Below are positions 43,901 through 51,139 of a stretch of DNA of 64,000 bases, one piece after another. A model generated the notes under the pieces. The model saw nothing but the letters and a program-made list of their open reading frames with translations. It did no database searches and was not told where the DNA came from. Position 1 is the stretch's first letter; each line of letters opens with the position of its first letter. This stretch comes from JAIQFV01 sp041494885 (GTDB taxonomy: Bacteria > Acidobacteriota > Terriglobia > JAIQFV01). Made by a program: the position numbers and the translations under genes. Location: assembly GCA_041494885.1 (NCBI GenBank), contig JBGQBO010000003.1:146833-210832 (forward strand). Reading direction: 5' to 3'.

Positions 43901-43974
43901 AGAAGGTTGGGGTTTTCGAGATCCTCCACCATCAAGAGGAGTGCCAGTTGAGGAGGAGCACCCGCTTAAGGACA

Positions 43975-44228
43975 GGGACAAACACCTTCCTACTCCTCAC
44001 CGTAGAGGATTTCCAAAATCTACGTGTGTGTCCCCGTTATTGAGAAACCGCTGCTGATCGACGCAGCGAAGATAGAGATTTTGAAGACCCCTGTCAAATC
44101 CATTCTCGCCCCCGGCTAGACGATAATCCACTAGACATCCCTAGCGAAAGAACAAACCGGAAGCGAGGGGGCAGACACCTTGTCGCTACGCACCGACGAG
44201 GGTATCTGAAGCCAAGGTGTCTGTCCCC
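43975..44228. repeat. Two inverted GGGACA-type repeat pairs (REP-like hairpins)
   Basis: Pair 1: GGGACAAACACC at 43975-43986 faces GTGTGTGTCCCC at 44024-44035 (one mismatch across 11 positions). Pair 2: the 16-bp arm beginning GGGGGCAGACACC at 44167-44182 faces CAAGGTGTCTGTCCCC at 44213-44228 (one mismatch). Both can fold as stem-loops with 30-40-nt loops in the 438-bp space between the phosphatase gene and vapB. That space holds no other supported feature except the vapB promoter. Confidence 0.55.
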
Positions 44229-44302
44229 AACGTCCTGGGGAGGGATGCCGGTCCCTCACAGGATCTCTGTTTCGGGCGAAGCTTCGAAGATCGAATCGAC
44301 TA

Positions 44303-44341
44303 TTGACATATATGTATGATTCATGCATATTAATATGCATG
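44303..44341 (+). promoter_or_regulatory. vapBC promoter with 20-bp palindromic operator over the start codon
   Basis: TTGACA at 44303-44308 is followed after 17 bp by CATATT (44326-44331). A perfect palindrome CATGCATATTAATATGCATG spans 44322-44341 and includes the vapB ATG (44339-44341). The predicted start of transcription is at or next to the ATG, and no Shine-Dalgarno sequence precedes it, which suggests a leaderless message and autorepression at this site. Confidence 0.6.
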
Positions 44342-44536
44342 CGTACAACCTTGAACATCGATGATAGCTTGTTGGCGCGAGCCTCGCGCCTGACGGCAGT
44401 GAAGGAGAAAACCCAGCTCGTCAGGCTGGGACTGGAGGCCCTCATTGCCCGGGAAAGCAGCCGGCGACTGGCGGCGCTTGCCGGCACGGAAAAGAAGCTT
44501 TCTTATATTCCCCGAAGGCGCCTGCAAGACCCATGA
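44339..44536 (+). CDS. vapB: VapB-type antitoxin
   Basis: 65 residues from MRTTLNIDDSLLARASRL. This N-terminus (M-R-T-T-L-N-I-D-D-x-L-L-x-x-A) with the following EKTQLVRLGLEALI is characteristic of the VapB (DUF2191-like) ribbon-helix-helix antitoxins, which bind their own operator and inhibit VapC. The C-terminus is basic (YIPRRRLQDP) and would be the toxin-wrapping part. It overlaps vapC by ATGA (44533-44536). Confidence 0.88.
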   Translation: MRTTLNIDDSLLARASRLTAVKEKTQLVRLGLEALIARESSRRLAALAGTEKKLSYIPRRRLQDP

Positions 44537-44916
44537 TCCTCGTCGATACATCGGTCTGGGTGAGGCATCTGCGCATTGGCGACACTCGTTTGAGCGCACT
44601 ACTCAACGATGCCGAAGTGGCCTGCCACCCCTTCGTTATTGGGGAACTGGCCTGTGGTCATCTCCATAACCGAGGCGAGATATTGACCTTGTTGCAGAGC
44701 CTTCCTCAAGTGCCAATGATCGATGATGAGGAATTTCTTGAAGTAGTCGAGAGGCGCCATTTGGATGGCCGGGGGATTGGTTTTGTCGATGTTCACCTGT
44801 TGGCCTCCGCGCTCTTGTCAAGGTTGCCGCTCTGGACGCTTGACCGGCGTCTCCAGTTCGTGGCACAAGAGATAGGTTGTGGTGATCGCGGATCGGGGAG
44901 ATTCAGTACCTCTTAG
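44533..44916 (+). CDS. vapC: VapC-type PIN-domain ribonuclease toxin
   Basis: 127 residues. PIN-domain acidic residues are visible as Asp5 in ILVDTSVWV, Glu in VIGELACGHL, Asp in GIGFVDVHLLASALL and Asp in WTLDRRLQ. It is a site-specific endoribonuclease held inactive by VapB. It starts inside the last codons of vapB (ATGA overlap), so expression is coupled. The four acidic residues look complete, so the toxin is probably active. Confidence 0.9.
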   Translation: MILVDTSVWVRHLRIGDTRLSALLNDAEVACHPFVIGELACGHLHNRGEILTLLQSLPQVPMIDDEEFLEVVERRHLDGRGIGFVDVHLLASALLSRLPLWTLDRRLQFVAQEIGCGDRGSGRFSTS

Positions 44917-44956
44917 TGAACCTGTTCTGAGGAGCGCCACATCAGTGTATTCCTTA

Positions 44957-46201
44957 ATGGAGAAAGATCTCGTAGTGTTGCGAATCCATTCGCCATGGTT
45001 TAAGTGGTATCGGACAACTCTGATCACTCTCATCCTGGCGCTGCTGTATTCCTTCAGCGCTTCTGCCGAAACGATCCCGTATACGCAATCCCAATTTCAG
45101 CGGGGAACATTCGCACTATTGTCAGAGCCAGCGGATGCGCTCGATCTGCACCCCGTTCATGGAGGACCAGGTGGAAAGGTGTGGTTTCAGGAAAGCGATG
45201 CGGGAATCCTCATCATGGGCAAAGTCAATGTTGATCGTCCACAGTGGGCACGGTTTCCGTTGGAATTTCACACTCGCGATCATGTGGAGGTGTGGTTGGC
45301 AGGATCCAAAGATGTGGAAATGCCTGAGATCGGCTGGGGAAATCAATTCGGTTACGCCACTTGTGAGAGCTACGATGTTAGGAAAAAAAGAGCTGGAACT
45401 GAGGACTGCGCTGTTTGGGAGGCCCGACAAAGTGCCTACCGCGATCAGCTTCGCCGGCTGTTCGTGCGCCAATGGCAGTCTGCGCCCGGAGTCTCCAGCG
45501 AGGTGTTCGCCACAGAGGCGTATAGCAAGGTGCTCGCGTACGCCAACGACAGCCAACGTCGTCATTTCGCAAGATTGGAACCCGCAGGGGATCCAATCAT
45601 GCAATCGTCAAACAGCACCGGTTTCTACTATTTCCAGGTTTTTGTGCAATGGTCCGACTTTCCACCCATTTCTTCACTTGATCTCTCCCGTGTATATATT
45701 GCGGTAGAGGTGTCCAAGGGTGATGTTCTGTCTTCATCCACCTCTCCTGCGAGAAGGGGTGGCGACCCCACCACTTTCAATCAGTTTGATTTGGCGCGAC
45801 CATTCGCCTCCCATGTGACTCCCTGCGATTATCCGCTCAAAGGAGCTGATCAAACCCCGGACGAACATCCGGCATGGTATCTTCCTGCCTCCGATGGACA
45901 TCCTTCCTACATTTTCAACCTCGTGAACGAGAGAATAGGCTATCGGTACGACCCGGAGGGGCTCTCCCCGATCCTCCAGTGGACACACTATTTCTCGAAG
46001 AATCTTGGCGACGGTTCCTTCGTCTGCGGGCCGGGCCTTCGTTATGTCACGACAAATAAAAGCTACGATTCGAACTTCTCCATTGTCGAGCGCCCGTTGT
46101 CATTCCACAAATTGGCGGACGGCTCTTTCACCTCGAGGTTACGTGCCAGGAATGCCCATACATCGGCGGTCTGGGCGATCCGCTTGTCAGTGGGCATATA
46201 A
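44957..46201 (+). CDS. Exported protein of unknown function
   Basis: 414 residues from MEKDLVVLRIHSPW at 44957 (a longer frame starts at 44879 inside vapC). A hydrophobic segment (about 22-38, TLITLILALLYSFSASA) is probably a signal peptide. The rest is beta-rich with scattered Cys (about four) and no recognised motif. The sequence includes an AEVWLAG-type stretch (DHVEVWLAGSKD), reminiscent of carbohydrate-binding or substrate-binding beta domains, but this is only an impression. Base composition is like its neighbours. Confidence 0.65.
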   Translation: MEKDLVVLRIHSPWFKWYRTTLITLILALLYSFSASAETIPYTQSQFQRGTFALLSEPADALDLHPVHGGPGGKVWFQESDAGILIMGKVNVDRPQWARFPLEFHTRDHVEVWLAGSKDVEMPEIGWGNQFGYATCESYDVRKKRAGTEDCAVWEARQSAYRDQLRRLFVRQWQSAPGVSSEVFATEAYSKVLAYANDSQRRHFARLEPAGDPIMQSSNSTGFYYFQVFVQWSDFPPISSLDLSRVYIAVEVSKGDVLSSSTSPARRGGDPTTFNQFDLARPFASHVTPCDYPLKGADQTPDEHPAWYLPASDGHPSYIFNLVNERIGYRYDPEGLSPILQWTHYFSKNLGDGSFVCGPGLRYVTTNKSYDSNFSIVERPLSFHKLADGSFTSRLRARNAHTSAVWAIRLSVGI

Positions 46202-46645
46202 CCGTGGCTCGTCTGAGTCTCCACGCTATTTCAGGGTATGCGCGTCGGCCTGCTTTGAGACGCCGACTTTTCAATGGGAGTGGTAATGAATTTGCCTTGA
46301 AAGCCGGATGCCCCCACCCGGCGAAACGATTTGGCCAACAGTCCAAATCGACTTGCCCCCAACCTGCATTACCCCTTCCCATTTTCCAGGATCCAGGGTA
46401 TATTGCCGGTACCCGTTGAGTATAAACGACACGTAGGTCAATTGATTTTGAGAGCGAGTTCGCCCATGAAAATGACCCGCATCTAGAAGGCTGAGAAGGA
46501 ACGGCTCGGCTGCTGCGAGAAGGTCAGCCGCGCGACGCTTTTTTCTCCGCCCCTCCCCATACTCCTGAGCTCCATAACATAAACGAAACCTCTGGACTTC
46601 GATTGGGTCCACGAATTGGCGTCCTCGTTGACGCCGGGGAACTGA
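46202..46645. other. Intergenic region upstream of the MATE transporter
   Basis: About 440 bases with no supported gene. A minus-strand frame of 149 codons overlaps the MATE start and is judged spurious. No clear promoter was identified. Confidence 0.4.
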
Positions 46646-48058
46646 ATGAATATTGAGAATCAAACTTCGCAGCCGCTCCCGCTCTGGCTCTCGATTAAAG
46701 AAGCGCTCCGGGGAACACACCGCGACTACACGACGGGAAGTCTCAATCGCGCCATTCTCTTACTTTCCATTCCGATGGTCTTGGAGATGTTGCTCGAGTC
46801 GCTTTTCGCGGTGGTGGATGTTTTCTGGGTGGCGCACCTGGGCTCCAACGCTGTGGCCACGGTAGGCCTGACCGAGTCGATCCTAACACTGGTGTTTGCG
46901 GTGGGCATTGGTCTGAGTCTTTCCACCACGGCCATGGTGGCGCGTCGTACGGGGGAAAAAGACCGCGAGGGAGCGGCCGTGGCGGCGGTGCAAGCCATCG
47001 CTCTCGGCATAGTCTTTTGTGCGGTGATTGGGATCCCGTGCTGGTTCATGGCGGGGAAGCTGCTGCACTTGATGGGCGCATCACGCGAGATCGTGGCGTT
47101 GGGCTCTGGCTATGCCCGGGTCGTGCTGGGCGGATGCGGCATCGTCGTGCTGCTATTCTTAAACAATGCGGTCTTCCGCGGCGCCGGGGATGCGGCCGTG
47201 GCCATGCGAGTCCTCTTCGTCTCTAATGTGTTGAACCTGATCCTGGATCCCTGTCTGATCTTCGGCCTGGGGCCCTTTCCCCGGCTGGGGGTGACGGGGG
47301 CCGCGGTGGCCACCTTGACGGGCAGAAGTTGCGGGGTGGTGTATCAGTTCTTTCTGATGAAGCGGGGCACTGAGCATCTCCGGATTTTCGCCCGGCACCT
47401 TCGATTGAACCTCGCCGTGATGCTTCGCCTTCTCCGCGTTTCTGTTGCTGGAATCGTGCAATTCATGATCGCGCAATCGAGCTGGATCGTGCTGGTGCGC
47501 ATCATCAGTTTGTTCGGCAGTGCCGCCGTCGCCGGATACACGATTGGCATCCGGATCATTGTTTTCGCGATTCTCCCGGCCTGGGGCTTGAGCAACGCCG
47601 CCGCAACACTGGTCGGCCAGAATCTGGGAGCGCAGCGGCCGGACCGGTCGGAGAAAGCGGTTTGGGTCACGAGCTTTTATACCATGCTCTTTCTCGGCGC
47701 CATCGGCGTGGTCTTCCTGGTATTCGACACCCACGTCATCAGGCTCTTCACGCGAGAAGCGGCTGTTGTGCCCCAGGCGGTGAGCTGTCTGCGCATCCTG
47801 AGTTATGGCAACGTGGCGTACGCTTATGCCATGGTGATGCTCCAGGCGTTTAACGGTGCGGGAGACACCCGGACGCCCATGCTGGTGAACTTTTTTGGAT
47901 ACTGGGTCGTGGAGATACCGCTGGCTTATGTCCTGGCGGTCCATGCAAGAATGGAAGCGCTGGGTGTGTATATTGCTATCTTGGTGTCCGAGGCCGGTAT
48001 CGCCGCCGCGAGCACCTTCTTGTTTAAACGTGGCCGGTGGAAAACGAAGAAAATCTGA
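46646..48058 (+). CDS. MATE family efflux transporter
   Basis: 470 residues with about twelve predicted membrane helices in two similar halves, the MatE arrangement. Landmarks are LLSIPMVLEMLLESLFAVVD near the start, AVATVGLTESIL and, in the second half, GAGDTRTPMLVNFFGYWVV. These proteins export cationic drugs or metabolites using Na+ or H+ gradients. The substrate cannot be predicted. It stands alone between the exported protein and the first kinase. Confidence 0.93.
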   Translation: MNIENQTSQPLPLWLSIKEALRGTHRDYTTGSLNRAILLLSIPMVLEMLLESLFAVVDVFWVAHLGSNAVATVGLTESILTLVFAVGIGLSLSTTAMVARRTGEKDREGAAVAAVQAIALGIVFCAVIGIPCWFMAGKLLHLMGASREIVALGSGYARVVLGGCGIVVLLFLNNAVFRGAGDAAVAMRVLFVSNVLNLILDPCLIFGLGPFPRLGVTGAAVATLTGRSCGVVYQFFLMKRGTEHLRIFARHLRLNLAVMLRLLRVSVAGIVQFMIAQSSWIVLVRIISLFGSAAVAGYTIGIRIIVFAILPAWGLSNAAATLVGQNLGAQRPDRSEKAVWVTSFYTMLFLGAIGVVFLVFDTHVIRLFTREAAVVPQAVSCLRILSYGNVAYAYAMVMLQAFNGAGDTRTPMLVNFFGYWVVEIPLAYVLAVHARMEALGVYIAILVSEAGIAAASTFLFKRGRWKTKKI

Positions 48059-48236
48059 AGGCAAGTCCCCCAAAGAGGTCTTTTGATCTATCTCTCATGG
48101 TGTCAGCGGCGGGGATTCCTGCTGTCACAAAACCAAAAGCATCTCCGGGACAGTTGCTTATCCTCACTGCATACAAACTCCTCGCTCGACGGAATTCAAT
48201 ATTGAATGTCCCACGCCACTCTCCCATGCATGGACC

Positions 48237-50822
48237 TCATTTCAATCCTTCCACGAGGTAGAGGTCGGAGAGGCTGCGAATGTAGCCGTAGATGAAGTTC
48301 TTGCCGTCAGGTGTAACAAAGATGGGACCGATGACGTTGATGCCGGCAGAATCGGCGGGCAGGAGCTCCTTCAAGACGGATTTTTGTCCGTTGCTCAATT
48401 CCAGGCGATAAACCTTGGCGGGCAATTCTCCGAGACGGTAAATCAACAGGGCGCGGCCATCGGCACTCCAGGAGATAGGCAGTTCGTCGGCCGCCAGGGC
48501 CGGGATGAGGCGGGGCTGGCCACCCTCGATGGGGAAGAGATATCCTTTCTGGTCGGGACCCACGGCAGCCACCGTCTTGCCGTCCTGGGAAAGCGAAAAC
48601 GAAAAGGCGTTCGTTCCTTCCGGCGTGATGGGTTGCGGTTTCTTCCCGTCGACCCCTTGAACGTAAAGCCGCACACCACGACCCGGTTCGTTTCCTGAAA
48701 AAATAAAGCGGCTTCCATCCGGAAACCAAATGGCCCGGATATGATTCAACAGGTCCTGTGACAGGATCCTTGCTTCTCCTGCCTTGGTGGGAAGGAGCGT
48801 AAGTTGTCCGACCGAATCGGCGCGAGTGGCGAGCACCCAGGCTCCATCGGGTGACAACGCCAGTCCGGTGCCCTCGCCCAGCCGGGTCGCAGGAGTCCCA
48901 TCCATTTTACGAATGCAGACGGAGTAACTGGCGCCGCCGCCTTCTCCTTCCTCAGAGAAGAGGACGGTCTTGCCATCCGCGGAAATCCCTGCGGGACGAG
49001 ACCAGTCGAGCCAGGATAAATCCCGGTCCTTCGATTCGCCGGCGGAAAGGCCGATCATCCCCCGCCGCTCATTGTTCCGGGTCATGAGCACGCGACCGTC
49101 GCGCCAGATGTCTTGTATCACCAAGGCGCCGGGAACCCGGGCGACGAGCCGTTCCTGTCCAGACGAAAGCATCACGGCGTAAAGGGCGCGATCACCTCCC
49201 GCCTTATTTGCCGTGAACCAAATCTCATCCCCCGTGGGAGACCAGGCCAAGCCTTCCATGCTGCCCCAATTGCTTGAAATCTTTTTTTTCATTCCCGACA
49301 GGTCCACCACAGCGACCGACCCGCCATCGTCTCCTTGCAAAGGATGATCGAGGAAGGCAATCAGGTCGCCTCGCGCGGAAACCCGTGGATAGCTGGTCCA
49401 GCCCCCGGTTTCGTAAAGTACCTTACCAATGGGATACTCCAAACGGTTGCGCCCCATGATGTCGCGGATTGCGACGAGATTGGCGCCCTTGGGATCCCAC
49501 TCCGCCCCCTGCACGTTTTCAAGAATTTCTCGAGGCGCCATCCCGGCGAGCGGTGCCCGGGCCAGTGTGCCGCTATTGGTCCACGTGCCGGCGGGACGAC
49601 TGTTCAAGAGAAGTGCCATCTCGCCGCCTGGAGAAATTCCGAGGATCTCCGCGCGGTTCAACCCCAGAGATCGCGATTCGGGACTCTCGGGGCGGGTGGT
49701 GAAAATTTCGATGGGGTTTCCCTCCCAGGCCGCACCGTAAACAACAGTTTGTCCGTCGGGTGCAAATCGCGCCATGTGTAAGTTGCCGCGACGAAAAGTG
49801 AGTTGGTGATACAGGGGTTGTGTTGCCTCCGCACGGTTCCACTTCAGGAATCCAGTGCTCAACACAATGAGCAGTGCCAGCAGCGGCAAAATCCAGGGAA
49901 CAAGAACCTGGTAGCGTTTTCTCGGAGCGATTTCGAGGGCGGGAGTGCTCAGCCCGGATAGGTTGGAAAGAGAGTCCAGTCCAAACGCCAGATCACGGGC
50001 CGATTGGAAGCGCTCTTCCGGGTTTTTCTCCAGGCAGTGTCGCACGATCCGCTCCAGCCCGGGCGAGATCTTCTGGTCCAACCGTGTCAGGTCCGGAGGA
50101 TCCTCTTTCAGGATTGCAGTCAGGGTTTCAGGCGCGGAGTCATGCTTGAAGGCGCGCTGCCCGGACAGCATCTCATACAGGATGGCTCCAAATGAAAAAA
50201 TATCGGAGCGATGGTCGGCAGGCTGTCCACGTACTTGTTCCGGAGCAATGTAGCCGAGCGTGCCGATGACCATCCCGGGCGAAGTGAGATTGCTGTCTAC
50301 TCCTGCGATGGTGTGGGTGCCGCTGACAGGGGACGCCTCTGGCCGAGTCAGTTTCGCCAATCCAAAGTCGAGTATTTTTACACGCCCATCCTTGGTGAGG
50401 AATAAATTGTCGGGTTTTAGATCGCGGTGAACGATACCTTTTTCATGAGCCGCGGCGAGGCCGTGAGCGGCCTGTAAGCTGTATTCAACGGCCTTGCGGG
50501 ACGGAAGCGCGCCATTGGCGATGCGTTCCCGCAGGGTTTGTCCTTCCAGCAATTCAGAGACAAGGTACGGGCTGTTCTCGTACGAGCCAGTATCGAAAAT
50601 AGCGAGGATGTTCGGGTGGCTGAGCGCCGCAACGGCCCGGGCTTCTCCTTCGAATCGGCGGAGGCGGTCGGGATCGTTCGAGAACGAAGCGGGAAGGATC
50701 TTGATGGCGACATCACGATTCAATCGCGAATCTCGGGCCCGGTAAACCTCTCCCATGCCCCCGGCCCCAAGGGTGGAAAGGATTTCATAAGGACCAATGA
50801 TGGTGCCTGAAGCAACGGGCAT
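48237..50822 (-). CDS. Membrane Ser/Thr protein kinase with PD40/TolB-like beta-propeller (paralog 1)
   Basis: 861 residues from MPVASGTIIGPYEIL at 50822. A Hanks-type kinase domain (about 10-290) has GAGGMGEVY, Lys41, HRDLKPDN (Asp134) and DFGLAK (Asp152), so it looks active. A membrane helix follows (about 305-323). The C-terminal half (about 340-861) is an extracytoplasmic beta-propeller of PD40/TolB-like repeats (MARFAPDGQTVVYGAAW, LALSPDGAWVL). Such kinases are typical of Acidobacteriota and are thought to sense ligands outside the membrane. It is followed by, and similar to, the kinase at 51140-53719. Confidence 0.93.
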   Translation of the reverse strand: MPVASGTIIGPYEILSTLGAGGMGEVYRARDSRLNRDVAIKILPASFSNDPDRLRRFEGEARAVAALSHPNILAIFDTGSYENSPYLVSELLEGQTLRERIANGALPSRKAVEYSLQAAHGLAAAHEKGIVHRDLKPDNLFLTKDGRVKILDFGLAKLTRPEASPVSGTHTIAGVDSNLTSPGMVIGTLGYIAPEQVRGQPADHRSDIFSFGAILYEMLSGQRAFKHDSAPETLTAILKEDPPDLTRLDQKISPGLERIVRHCLEKNPEERFQSARDLAFGLDSLSNLSGLSTPALEIAPRKRYQVLVPWILPLLALLIVLSTGFLKWNRAEATQPLYHQLTFRRGNLHMARFAPDGQTVVYGAAWEGNPIEIFTTRPESPESRSLGLNRAEILGISPGGEMALLLNSRPAGTWTNSGTLARAPLAGMAPREILENVQGAEWDPKGANLVAIRDIMGRNRLEYPIGKVLYETGGWTSYPRVSARGDLIAFLDHPLQGDDGGSVAVVDLSGMKKKISSNWGSMEGLAWSPTGDEIWFTANKAGGDRALYAVMLSSGQERLVARVPGALVIQDIWRDGRVLMTRNNERRGMIGLSAGESKDRDLSWLDWSRPAGISADGKTVLFSEEGEGGGASYSVCIRKMDGTPATRLGEGTGLALSPDGAWVLATRADSVGQLTLLPTKAGEARILSQDLLNHIRAIWFPDGSRFIFSGNEPGRGVRLYVQGVDGKKPQPITPEGTNAFSFSLSQDGKTVAAVGPDQKGYLFPIEGGQPRLIPALAADELPISWSADGRALLIYRLGELPAKVYRLELSNGQKSVLKELLPADSAGINVIGPIFVTPDGKNFIYGYIRSLSDLYLVEGLK

Positions 50823-50971
50823 TGTTGTGGTTCCCTCTGAGATCAATGAAAGTTCAAAATGGCCGGGTGGCGCATACCTCGTCCACTGGAGCGGACAGTC
50901 GCCCCCGACGGGGCTTGTTGTCTTTGTACTAGCGCTCTCCCACGGCTGACGCAGTGTGCCAAAGATCCTTC

Positions 50972-51116
50972 GCCCCGCCAGGCGGGGCTTTGCGCTTTTC
51001 TTTCATTCCGACCCCAACCTCGCCCTTCGGCAAGAAATGCGGGACGAGGCTCCCGTCGTGCGACAAGTCTGTGAAGCTCGTTCGACTCTTGTTCGCACAC
51101 CCCGATAGATCGGGGT
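50972..51116. other. Intergenic hairpins between the two kinase genes
   Basis: ACCCCGAT (51099-51106) and ATCGGGGT (51109-51116) form an 8-bp hairpin 24 bp after the upstream kinase stop, and GCCCCGC/GCGGGGC near 50972-50990 forms a second. They may end transcription of the 51140 kinase, although no T-tract follows on the minus strand. The rest of the 317-bp gap shows no gene. Confidence 0.4.
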
Positions 51117-51139
51117 ATGCGGCACCCCGTCTTTGTCCT

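Noticed and set aside
46271..46720. Minus-strand frame of 149 codons before the MATE gene
   Set aside because: Overlaps the MATE start, has no ribosome site and no recognised domain; it could be a remnant, but evidence is insufficient.
47159..48073. Minus-strand frame of 304 codons inside the MATE gene
   Set aside because: Charged, Gln/His-rich antisense translation of membrane helices; not a gene.
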